Assembly: GCA_032111745.1 (NCBI GenBank)
Contig: JAULUH010000593.1
Coordinates: 1 to 12,550, forward strand
Length of the DNA: 12,550 nucleotides
Direction: 5' to 3'
Source of the DNA: JAULUH01 sp032111745
Lineage (GTDB): Bacteria; Chloroflexota; Anaerolineae; JAAEKA01
Shown here: piece by piece, positions 5,659 to 11,455 of the stretch
Numbering within the stretch: the stretch's first letter is position 1
Layout: each line of letters opens with the position of its first letter
Translations under genes and position numbers: made by a program
Notes under the pieces: generated by a model
What the model was told of the DNA's origin: nothing
The model's database searches: none
What the model saw: only the letters and a program-made list of their open reading frames with translations

Positions 5659-7038
5659 CTACTGGGCGGGCGTGTACCACTTGTCCAGGCCAGCCTGTAT
5701 CTCCTGCGCCGCCTGCTCAGGCGTCAGGTCGCCGTTCATGACCTGAGCACTGATGCGCCACAGCTCGTTCTCCAGGTTGGGCTCGCCGCGGGAGAGAATC
5801 TGGTAGGAGTTGCGGATGGTGGACTCGCACTCGTCGCGCCAGCTGATGAATTCCTGGGCCAGCGGGTCCTCCAGCTGGATCGGGTTGTCCGAGAGGCTGA
5901 AGAAGCCGGGCAGGGCGTTGCTGTACAGCTCCGCGAACTCGGCCGAGGTCATCCAGCTCAGGAAGGTTTTGGCTTCCTCCGGGTGCGGCGTGGCCGTGTT
6001 CATGCCCAGGGCGATGTCGGTGTGGTCGCTGATGTAGCAGGTGTCCGCGCCCTCGGGCAGCGGCGGCTTGAACGCGCCCATGGGGAAGTCGGCCTGGTCG
6101 TTGAACAGGCTGATCTCCCAGGAGCCCGCCGGAAAGATCGCGACCTCGCCCAGGGTGAACAGGGTCTGCGAGTCGGGATAGGTCTGGGCCTGGTAGCCGT
6201 CAGGCAGGTAATCGCTCCACCTGGCCAGCTGCTCCCACACCGCCACGTACTCGGGATCGGTATACTTCCCGGTGCCCGCGATCAGGGCCTGGCGCCCTTC
6301 CTCGCCCTTCCAGTAGTTGGGCCCGATGTTCTGGAAGCCCATGGTGGCGGACTCCCACTGGTCCACCGTGCCCATGGCCAACGCCGGCACCTGGCCGTCG
6401 GCCTTGATGGCGTCCAGCACGGCGTAGAACTCGGCCTCGGTCGCCGGCTCCTGCAAGCCCAGCTCGTCGAAGATGGCCTTGTTGTAGATGAAGCCGTGGA
6501 TCACCGAGGCCATGGGCACGCAGAAAGTGTTGGCGCCGTCGTCGGAGGTCCAGGCACTCTTCGCCACCGGGCTGAAGTTCTCCATGCCCGGCAGGTCTTG
6601 CAGCGGCGCCAGATGGCCCCGGTTGAACAGTTCCAGCGATGCATCGAAGGGCCGGCAGGTGATCAGGTCGCCGGCCGCGCCGCCCTCCAACTTGGCGTTC
6701 AGCGCCGCGTTGTACTCGGTGGGCGCCGCGGGCGAGAATACCACGTCGATGTTGGGATACTGGGCCTCGAAGGCTGGGATGATGATGTCCTCCCAGATCG
6801 TCAGGTCGTCGTTGCGCCAGCTCTCGATGGTCAGGGTGACCTTCTCGCCGGCAGGCGCCGCCTCCTCGGCTGGAGCCGCTTCTTCCGCCGGGGCTGCCTC
6901 CTCCACCGGAGCCGCCTCCTCCGCCGGGGCTGCTTCCTCCACCGGCTGGGCAGGGGCCGGCGGAGCTGCCGGCGCGCAGCTGGCCGCCAGCAGCGCCAGG
7001 ACGAGGATCAACGCCAGCAGTGATAGTTTGTTGCGCAT
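5659..7038 (-). CDS. Extracellular sugar-binding lipoprotein of ABC transporter (SBP_bac_1/8 type)
   Basis: This is a 459-aa periplasmic or surface-anchored solute-binding protein. I choose the ATG at 7038 because a perfect AAGGAG sits 6 nt upstream and the protein then starts MRNKLSLLALILVL, a lipoprotein signal peptide ending LLAASC with Cys21 as the lipidated residue. ATGs further upstream (7053, 7170) would put extra residues before the signal. Residues 34-63 are five EEAAP(A/V) repeats, a flexible linker. The binding domain follows from about residue 66 (KVTLTIESWRNDD). It has family features such as IIPAFEAQYPNIDV, GDLITCRPFD, FNRGHLAPL, GFIYNKAIFDELGL, LGEVAIFPAGSWE and a C-terminal AAQEIQAGLDKWY. 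It is the first gene of the operon and defines the imported carbohydrate, which I cannot name. Confidence 0.95.
   Translation of the reverse strand: MRNKLSLLALILVLALLAASCAPAAPPAPAQPVEEAAPAEEAAPVEEAAPAEEAAPAEEAAPAGEKVTLTIESWRNDDLTIWEDIIIPAFEAQYPNIDVVFSPAAPTEYNAALNAKLEGGAAGDLITCRPFDASLELFNRGHLAPLQDLPGMENFSPVAKSAWTSDDGANTFCVPMASVIHGFIYNKAIFDELGLQEPATEAEFYAVLDAIKADGQVPALAMGTVDQWESATMGFQNIGPNYWKGEEGRQALIAGTGKYTDPEYVAVWEQLARWSDYLPDGYQAQTYPDSQTLFTLGEVAIFPAGSWEISLFNDQADFPMGAFKPPLPEGADTCYISDHTDIALGMNTATPHPEEAKTFLSWMTSAEFAELYSNALPGFFSLSDNPIQLEDPLAQEFISWRDECESTIRNSYQILSRGEPNLENELWRISAQVMNGDLTPEQAAQEIQAGLDKWYTPAQ
6850..6939 (-). repeat. Five tandem 18-nt units encoding the EEAAP(A/V) linker
   Basis: Residues 34-63 of the lipoprotein are EEAAPA, EEAAPV and then three more EEAAPA units. 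The underlying DNA consists of imperfect 18-nt tandem repeats differing mainly at synonymous positions. The acidic, Ala/Pro-rich spacer separates the lipid anchor from the binding domain. Repeat number could vary by slippage. Confidence 0.85.
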
Positions 7039-7190
7039 CAGTCGCTCCTTCATGCTGTATCGGGTAACAGAAAACGGGGTCGATAGAGACTGGCGGATGG
7101 GGCGGGGATCCTCACATAGGCATGTTCCTCCATTGGAAGCTTGTCGGTCGTCGACAGTTGGTGTTCGCACAGGGCCGAACTCGATAGTCC

Positions 7191-7211
7191 CACTGGCTAT
7201 TTTAGACAGTG
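7191..7211. promoter_or_regulatory. Candidate operator: inverted repeat CACTG-N11-CAGTG over the -10 box
   Basis: CACTG (7191-7195) and CAGTG (7207-7211) flank the -10 hexamer (7199-7204) of the sugar-operon promoter. A second overlapping pair, CTGGC (7194-7198) and GCCAG (7211-7215), lies in the same place. A repressor bound here would block RNA polymerase. No regulator gene is in the window, and the arms are short, so this is a hypothesis. Confidence 0.25.
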
Positions 7212-7226
7212 CCAGGGTCTTGTCAA
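7199..7226 (-). promoter_or_regulatory. Strong sigma70-type promoter for the sugar operon
   Basis: On the minus strand TTGACA (7226-7221, a perfect -35 match) is separated by 16 nt from TAAAAT (7204-7199, five of six -10 bases). Transcription would start near 7192, giving an untranslated leader of about 150 nt before the lipoprotein start at 7038. It lies in the 236-nt gap after the DUF3037 gene, so the sugar operon is separately promoted from its minus-strand neighbour. Confidence 0.75.
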
Positions 7227-7274
7227 GTGGGTGCCTTTCGAACGGGTAAAGCCCCCGTCACCCCAACACCCTCG

Positions 7275-7682
7275 TCAAAGGCCCCGCTCATCCCAGGACC
7301 GGGCCACCAGCTTCTCAAACAAGTCGTCCAGCGCCCGCTGCGGGTCGCGGCACAGCCCATTATGCACGGGTGACGTCTGGATCACCGTGCTGCGGGGCGC
7401 GGCCAGCCAGCGAAAGCGTTCGGCCTGGTCCAGCTCGCCGATGGGGCCGGCCGCGGGGCCGCCCGCGCAGACCGCCGGAATGAGGTCTAGCTGAGCCTGC
7501 ACGGCCGGCAGGTCGATCGCCGGCGCCAGGGCGCGTAGCCGCTTCTCGTTCAGCTCGATCCGGCAGCCCAGGAAGCGCCGGGTGCGGCAAAACAGGATCA
7601 CGCCGGCGTTGACGAACTCCTCGCGCTCCACCTGCGGCACGACCCGCACTACCGTGTACTCAAAGGCGCTGGCTTCGGGCAC
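7275..7682 (-). CDS. DUF3037-type protein, partner of HipA-like kinase
   Basis: This is a 135-aa protein starting with GTG at 7682, with GGAGG about 7 nt upstream and the start lying inside the end of the kinase gene (23-nt overlap). The N-terminal pattern FEYTVVRVVPQVEREEFVNAGVILFCRT is what I recognise as the DUF3037 family, whose members often begin with 'Y-VVR-VP---R-EFVN-GV-LF'. The middle is Ala/Leu-rich, and the C-terminus (RDPQRALDDLFEKLVARSW) looks helical. The family has no known biochemical function to my knowledge. Overlap with the kinase gene implies coupled translation and a joint role; whether it is a substrate, inhibitor or antitoxin-like partner cannot be told. Confidence 0.85.
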   Translation of the reverse strand: MPEASAFEYTVVRVVPQVEREEFVNAGVILFCRTRRFLGCRIELNEKRLRALAPAIDLPAVQAQLDLIPAVCAGGPAAGPIGELDQAERFRWLAAPRSTVIQTSPVHNGLCRDPQRALDDLFEKLVARSWDERGL

Positions 7683-8442
7683 GAACCGCCTCCTCTACGA
7701 AGACCTCAGAGGCCTCTAGCCGGCCCTTGAGATAGGTAGCATAGGCCGCCCGGTGCTCCGACGGCGACGCGAACCGGCCCTCGCCGTTCAGCCAAACCTC
7801 GGGAATGGTCTCCACAACTCCTTCGATGGTCTGGGCGTCCAGCCGCTCCCTCAGCACGACGTCGGCCTCGCTTAAGGCGCCGGCAAAGGGCAGCAGCACG
7901 TGATCGCGGACGAGGGGAAACGGCGTGCGACTGCGCTCCGCATACCCCTCCCACTGGTGGTGGAAGTAAAGCGCCGCCCCGTGGTCGATTAGCCACAGGG
8001 TACTCTGCCACAGCAGGATGTTGGTGTTGCGCGCAGTGCGGTCGACGTTGGTCACGTAGGCGTCGAACCAGACGATGGCCGAGGCCAGGCCAGGATCGGG
8101 AGCAGGGCGCAGGAGAGGGTTGAAGGCGAAGGCCTTGGGCAGGAAGCGCAGTGCCAGGTTCATGCCCGCGCTGGAGAGCAACAGGTCGCGGATCTCGGCG
8201 TCAGCCTCCGTGCGCCCCAGCCGCGGATCCAGCTCCATGAACACGATCTCAGGCACGGCCAGGCCCAGGGCGCGGCCGATCTCACCGGCGACCAGCTCCG
8301 CGATCAAGGCCTTGGGGCCCTGGCCGGCCCCGACAAACTTCATCACATACAGCTGCCCATCGTCCGCCTCGACGATAGCCGGCAGCGATCCGCCCTCGCG
8401 CAAGGGGGTAAGGTAACGGGTTGCAGTCAGGGTTCTGATCAT
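7660..8442 (-). CDS. HipA-family kinase, stand-alone (HipA_2-like)
   Basis: This is a 260-aa protein with kinase signatures of the HipA/PI3-4-kinase-like fold. YVMKF has a candidate ATP-binding Lys35, and an acidic helix (AELVAGEIGRALG) follows. WFDAYVTNVDRTARNTNIL has candidate catalytic Asp134 and metal-binding Asn139, five residues apart as in HipA. LIDHG (Asp153) stands at the DFG-like position. It is much shorter than E. coli HipA (about 440 aa), with the N-terminal HipA_N region reduced or missing, consistent with the compact HipA_2 family. GGAG lies about 9 nt before the ATG at 8442, and a strong promoter sits about 90 nt upstream. No HipB-like DNA-binding antitoxin gene is adjacent; the only partner is the overlapping DUF3037 gene. 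The target of phosphorylation is unknown. Confidence 0.88.
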   Translation of the reverse strand: MIRTLTATRYLTPLREGGSLPAIVEADDGQLYVMKFVGAGQGPKALIAELVAGEIGRALGLAVPEIVFMELDPRLGRTEADAEIRDLLLSSAGMNLALRFLPKAFAFNPLLRPAPDPGLASAIVWFDAYVTNVDRTARNTNILLWQSTLWLIDHGAALYFHHQWEGYAERSRTPFPLVRDHVLLPFAGALSEADVVLRERLDAQTIEGVVETIPEVWLNGEGRFASPSEHRAAYATYLKGRLEASEVFVEEAVRARSQRL

Positions 8443-8531
8443 GGGCTCTCCACGAGCCGCTCCGGATGTGCTACGGCCATCACCAGGATCTTCTGGCGGC
8501 CGGAGTTCGGGGGCAGGCCGCGTCTGCCACC

Positions 8532-8560
8532 AGTATAAGCCAGGCGGTCTTTGAAGTCAA
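8532..8560 (-). promoter_or_regulatory. Strong sigma70-type promoter for the HipA-like/DUF3037 pair
   Basis: On the minus strand TTGACT (8560-8555, five of six) and TATACT (8537-8532, five of six) are spaced by exactly 17 nt. The predicted start is near 8525, leaving a leader of about 80 nt before the ATG at 8442. A strong constitutive-looking promoter is notable for a HipA-like gene that lacks an autorepressing HipB. Confidence 0.75.
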
Positions 8561-8567
8561 CGTAACG

Positions 8568-8583
8568 CCTGCGCTTTCGCAGG
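8568..8583. repeat. Small hairpin CCTGCG-CTTT-CGCAGG
   Basis: A perfect 6-bp stem with a 4-nt loop lies 8 nt upstream of the -35 box of the kinase promoter. It could be a binding site for a dimeric regulator; its size is within what chance can give in GC-rich DNA. Confidence 0.4.
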
Positions 8584-8611
8584 GCTGCTCAAGAGCCGCG
8601 GCGCAGGGCCG

Positions 8612-8631
8612 GAACACGGACGAACACGGAC
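8612..8631. repeat. Tandem direct repeat GAACACGGAC x2
   Basis: GAACACGGAC occurs at 8612-8621 and again at 8622-8631 without a gap. A degenerate relative (AAACACGGA) lies at 8661-8669, just upstream of the rnhA promoter. It could be a regulator site or the remnant of a dispersed intergenic repeat. Confidence 0.55.
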
Positions 8632-8677
8632 TTCAGAGGCGAGCCGTAGAGGTGGGTCGGAAACACGGATAGACCGC

Positions 8678-8706
8678 TTGCCCTGGTGGACCGTCCGTGG
8701 TACACT
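8678..8706 (+). promoter_or_regulatory. Candidate promoter for rnhA
   Basis: TTGCCC (8678-8683) and TACACT (8701-8706) are separated by 17 nt; each hexamer matches consensus at four of six positions. It would start transcription near 8713, about 55 nt before the rnhA start, and no better candidate is seen in this gap. Confidence 0.4.
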
Positions 8707-8766
8707 TGCACCTCTCACCCTTGCGGTGTCGGCCAGCCGGGCTACCCTAAAGGTCAAACTCGACCG

Positions 8767-9264
8767 ATGAACGATCTGCCTCAAGTCACCATCTACACCG
8801 ACGGCGGTGCGCTGGGCAACCCTGGGCCGGGTGGCTACGGCGTCGTCATGATGTATCGGGGCCAGCGCAAGGAGCTGTCCGGCGGCTTTCGGCGCACTAC
8901 CAACAACCGCATGGAGCTGATGGCTGCCATCACAGCCCTGGAGGCCCTGCGCATGCCCTGCGCCGTGACCCTGTATACCGACTCGCGCTACCTGGCCGAT
9001 GCGGTCAACGAGGGCTGGGCCAAGCGCTGGCGGGCCGCCGGCTGGATGCGCAACAAGAAGGAGCCGGCCCTCAATCCCGACCTGTGGGACAGGCTGCTGA
9101 ACCTGCTGGAGCAGCACCGCGTCGAATTCGTTTGGGTGAAGGGGCACGCCGGGCATCCGGAGAACCAGCGCTGCGACGATCTCACCCAGCAGACCGCGCG
9201 GCGCCGTGACCTGCCCGCCGATGAAGAGTACGAGCTGGGCCTCAAGGGCATCCTGCGTCGGTAA
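8767..9264 (+). CDS. rnhA: Ribonuclease HI
   Basis: This 165-aa protein cleaves the RNA strand of RNA-DNA hybrids in the cytoplasm (primer and R-loop removal). All catalytic residues of the E. coli enzyme are found in context: YTDGGALGNPGPGGYG (Asp12), NNRMELMAAITALEAL (Glu50), YTDSRYLADAVNEGW (Asp72), and VKGHAGHPENQRCDD (His127, Asp137). The basic-protrusion region WAKRWRAAGWMRNKKEP is also present. The start at 8767 is chosen because the core fold begins eight residues later. An in-frame start at 8686 would add 27 residues unlike the family. The ribosome binding site is weak (AAAGGT about 12 nt upstream). An 11-nt gap separates it from the next gene, suggesting cotranscription. Confidence 0.96.
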   Translation: MNDLPQVTIYTDGGALGNPGPGGYGVVMMYRGQRKELSGGFRRTTNNRMELMAAITALEALRMPCAVTLYTDSRYLADAVNEGWAKRWRAAGWMRNKKEPALNPDLWDRLLNLLEQHRVEFVWVKGHAGHPENQRCDDLTQQTARRRDLPADEEYELGLKGILRR

Positions 9265-9275
9265 AGGGGTGGCCC

Positions 9276-9671
9276 GTGGAGTATTTCGTGACCAGCCGCT
9301 TGAGCGCCCCCGGCGAGGCCGCGCGCTACCGGAAGGATCGCTATTCGGACCTTGGCGCCGCGTTCGCCCGCGCAGTCGAGCTCCATGTCGCCTACCAGGC
9401 CGGGCAGGGCCCGCAACCGGTCACCGTCAGCGATTTCGGCGAGCGCCTTTTGCTGGGCGAGCGCGAGATCGAGCGTCTGGCTGCCACCGCCGGCCAATCC
9501 CTTCCCATGGGCGACCGGATCGCCCGCGAGGTCTTCGGCAGCCTGGACGACGCGTCCCTGGACGAGCTGTGCGCGTGGCTGGCCTTTCGCATGCGCACAG
9601 CCGGCATTCCGAGCCAGCAGCGCCTGCACCTGGTGGGCGCCATTCTGGATGCCACCAGCCCGGACGAATGA
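9276..9671 (+). CDS. Uncharacterised 131-aa protein between rnhA and phzF-like gene
   Basis: The gene begins with GTG at 9276, preceded by AAGGGGTGG. It starts 11 nt after rnhA, and its TGA overlaps an ATG of the next gene (ATGA), so it is embedded in a tight operon and very likely real. The protein starts MEYFVTSRLSAPGEAARYRKD with a predicted beta strand. It continues with a helix (LGAAFARAVELHVAY), a short strand (PVTVSDFGERLLL), and mostly helical sequence to the acidic end (ATSPDE). No signal peptide, transmembrane helix or cysteine cluster is present. I do not recognise the family and assign no function. Confidence 0.8.
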   Translation: MEYFVTSRLSAPGEAARYRKDRYSDLGAAFARAVELHVAYQAGQGPQPVTVSDFGERLLLGEREIERLAATAGQSLPMGDRIAREVFGSLDDASLDELCAWLAFRMRTAGIPSQQRLHLVGAILDATSPDE

Positions 9672-10621
9672 CCAGCATGCACACGTACCATTTCCTGCAA
9701 GTCGATGTCTTCACCGATGTCCCCTTTGGCGGCAACCCTCTGGCCGTCTTCCCGGACGCCCAGGGACTATCGACGGCCGATATGCAGCGCCTGGCGCTGG
9801 AGCTGAACCTGTCGGAGACTGCTTTCGTCTTGCCGCCCGACGCCGCGGGTGCCGACTTCAAGGTGCGCATCTTCACCCCCCGCGCGGAGCTCCCCTTTGC
9901 CGGCCATCCCCTGGTAGGCACCCACTGGGTGCTGGCCCATCTGGGCCGGGTGCCCCTGGTGGAGCCGGCGACTGAGGTGACCTTTGAGCTGAGGGTCGGC
10001 CTGCGCACGGCCAGCTTGGAGGTAGCCAGCGGCAAGGTGACCCGCGTGGTCACCGCCCACCAGCGCCCCCAGTTCCTGGCAGTGGCCGGCGTGGAGCAGT
10101 TGGCCCGGCTGGCCGCGGCGCTGCGCCTGCCTGTGGAGGCCATCACGGCTACCGGCCAGCCGGCCCAGGTGGTCACCACCGGTCTGCCGGCCCTATTCGT
10201 GCCCATCCGATCCCTGGACGATACCAGCCGGATCAACTCCATGGATCTCGATACCACGGCCCTGGGCCTGGTGTGTGCGGAGCTGGGCATCCAGGGTGTG
10301 GAGGTGGCCGTCTTCTGTGCCGAGACCGTCCACCCTGACCGCCACGTGCATCTGCGGTTCTTTGCCCCGTCCTTCGGTGTTCCTGAGGACCCGGCCACCG
10401 GCTCGGCCAGCGGTGGCCTGGCGTCCTACCTGGTGCACCATGGTCTGATCGCTCCCACCCTCCCGGCCACCACCATCCACACCGAGCAGGGTCTCGAGCT
10501 GGGCCGCCCGAGCAAGGTCACCGTCGAGGTGGAGGGCCCACCTGGCGATATCTCTATGGTGCGCGTGAGCGGTGACGTGGTGCCGGTTATGGAGGGAACG
10601 TTTCGGTGGGATCCATCGTGA
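9668..10621 (+). CDS. PhzF family isomerase/epimerase-like protein
   Basis: This 317-aa protein has the two-fold PhzF/diaminopimelate-epimerase-like structure. It opens with FLQVDVFTDVPFGGNPLAVF and has the catalytic Glu50 in LNLSETAFV, equivalent to Glu45 of PhzF. PFAGHPLVGTHWVL (76-89) and EDPATGSASGGLASYLV (240-256) are the two ligand-binding loops. A C-terminal QGLELGRPS motif follows. Most chromosomal members are of unknown substrate, and no other phenazine gene is nearby, so phenazine synthesis is not implied. The ATG at 9668 overlaps the upstream stop by 4 nt; the ATG at 9677 three codons later is an equally possible start. Neither has a strong Shine-Dalgarno, which favours translational coupling. 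Confidence 0.93.
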   Translation: MTSMHTYHFLQVDVFTDVPFGGNPLAVFPDAQGLSTADMQRLALELNLSETAFVLPPDAAGADFKVRIFTPRAELPFAGHPLVGTHWVLAHLGRVPLVEPATEVTFELRVGLRTASLEVASGKVTRVVTAHQRPQFLAVAGVEQLARLAAALRLPVEAITATGQPAQVVTTGLPALFVPIRSLDDTSRINSMDLDTTALGLVCAELGIQGVEVAVFCAETVHPDRHVHLRFFAPSFGVPEDPATGSASGGLASYLVHHGLIAPTLPATTIHTEQGLELGRPSKVTVEVEGPPGDISMVRVSGDVVPVMEGTFRWDPS

Positions 10622-10675
10622 TGGCGCGCCACGCGGCCGGGACGGTGAGGATCCGGCACCTATCTGGAGGTTTCC

Positions 10676-10873
10676 GTGGCGCAGCGTTTGAGTGATACCT
10701 ACGCCACCGGCGACAGGGTTGAGATTGCCTTTAGGGACGGCGAGGGCCAGGCGTGGCTACCGGCCATCGTCCTTGGGTTCCAGCATCCCGGGCTGTGGGC
10801 CCGCACGGCCGACGGCCGCGTCTGGTTCGTCACCAACACGCAGCGCATCCGGCTGCTCAACGCTGAAGGCTGA
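10676..10873 (+). CDS. Small uncharacterised 65-aa protein
   Basis: A GTG start at 10676 follows a strong GGAGG with 5-nt spacing. The protein (VAQRLSDTYATGDRVEIA at its start, then WLPAIVLGF, LWARTADGRVWFV and QRIRLL) is short-stranded and basic-acidic mixed. Its Gly-Asp-x-Val turn and spaced Trp residues resemble SH3/KOW/Tudor-like small beta-barrels. That fold guess is inference only; I do not recognise a family. It lies 54 nt after the phzF-like gene and 48 nt before the next gene and is probably cotranscribed. Confidence 0.65.
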   Translation: MAQRLSDTYATGDRVEIAFRDGEGQAWLPAIVLGFQHPGLWARTADGRVWFVTNTQRIRLLNAEG

Positions 10874-10921
10874 GCTCGGAGCCCGGGTCAATCGATCACC
10901 TTTCCCGATTTGGAGCATAAC

Positions 10922-11347
10922 ATGCTATCGATCAGAACCGCGGCAGCGCTGCGCGAGGCCGGTCTGGAGTGGACCCCGGCCCTGCTGGATTTCTTCACCG
11001 TGCCCTACGCCGGGCTGGAGAACCAGGTCTTCGTGCTCAGCGACATGACGGTCATGGCCGAGCCCATTCGCAGCCGCCTGGCCATCACCTTCCATGGCAC
11101 CGTGGAGTGGGCCTTGGATCATGTCTGGGTGGGCGAGGCCGTGTGGATCCCGCGCGAGGATCAGCTGCGCGAGCTGCTGGAGGAGTGGCTGCTGGGCGAG
11201 CCCCAGCCGGCCCTGGTGCTGCGCACCACCCGGCTCGGCTATGCCTGCGAGATTCAGTTCCGTGGCCGGCAGCTGACTTTCGACGGGTTCGAGGCCGGCG
11301 ATGCCTACGCCTCGGCGTTGCTGCATGTGTTGGCTACAGGTGCCTAG
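10922..11347 (+). CDS. Uncharacterised 141-aa protein
   Basis: I choose the ATG at 10922 because GGAG ends 6 nt upstream; a TTG at 10910 in the same frame would overlap that site. The protein begins MLSIRTAAALREAGLEWTP. It contains DFFTVPYAGLENQVFVLSDM, ITFHGTVEWALDHVWVGEAVWIP, a charged helix (EDQLRELLEEWLLGE) and a C-terminal DGFEAGDAYASALLHVLA. It looks soluble, with no signal peptide, membrane helix or metal motif. The general pattern seems familiar from hypothetical proteins of Chloroflexota, but I cannot name a family or function. It lies upstream of the amrS promoter and is the last gene of the rnhA-side cluster. Confidence 0.8.
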   Translation: MLSIRTAAALREAGLEWTPALLDFFTVPYAGLENQVFVLSDMTVMAEPIRSRLAITFHGTVEWALDHVWVGEAVWIPREDQLRELLEEWLLGEPQPALVLRTTRLGYACEIQFRGRQLTFDGFEAGDAYASALLHVLATGA

Positions 11348-11373
11348 CAGTAGCCGCGGCTGGCGGCGGGGCC

Positions 11374-11402
11374 TTGAATTTGGCGGCCGATCGCGGTATA
11401 AT
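11374..11402 (+). promoter_or_regulatory. Sigma70-type promoter for amrS
   Basis: TTGAAT (11374-11379) is followed after exactly 17 nt by a perfect TATAAT (11397-11402). Transcription would start near 11409, about 47 nt before the amrS ATG. It lies in the 108-nt gap after the 141-aa gene, so amrS-amrB probably form their own transcription unit. Confidence 0.8.
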
Positions 11403-11455
11403 GAGGGGGAAGGCGGATTAGCGACCTTCACGGGGGAACTCAGAGGAACAGCACC

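Larger units (their letters stand above)
8443..8766. other. 324-nt divergent intergenic region between the kinase gene and rnhA
   Basis: No convincing gene is seen. It holds the minus-strand promoter of the kinase gene (8532-8560), a 6-bp hairpin just upstream of it (8568-8583), a tandem 10-bp repeat (8612-8631) with a third degenerate copy near 8661-8669, and a weaker plus-strand promoter (8678-8706) for rnhA. Open frames across it lack ribosome binding sites and family character. Confidence 0.7.

Noticed and set aside
5191..7023. 610-codon open frame on the plus strand
   Set aside because: It lies antisense to the binding protein and MalF-like permease. It has no ribosome site, low-complexity His/Arg/Gln/Gly composition and no domain, and is an artefact of high-GC codon use opposite a real gene.
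7231..7264. ACGGG...CCCGT stem after the DUF3037/kinase unit region as a terminator
   Set aside because: It has only 5 bp and lies upstream of the operon promoter rather than after the stop of the DUF3037 gene in the direction of transcription.
8443..8486. Possible leader peptide (VMAVAHPERLVESP) ending in TGA overlapping the kinase ATG
   Set aside because: The ATGA overlap is suggestive, but the frame has only a weak ribosome site and no conserved feature; it contains the kinase gene's own Shine-Dalgarno by chance.
9206..9667. N-terminal extension of the PhzF-like protein
   Set aside because: It overlaps the 131-aa gene and the end of rnhA in another frame and is Arg/Pro-rich without family character.
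9668..10621. Phenazine biosynthesis locus
   Set aside because: Only a PhzF-family protein is present; none of the other phenazine genes is nearby and the family is much broader than phenazine synthesis.
11352..11361. Palindrome AGCCGCGGCT after the 141-aa gene as a terminator
   Set aside because: The stem is too short for a loop, and it has no U-tract; such runs are common in GC-rich DNA.
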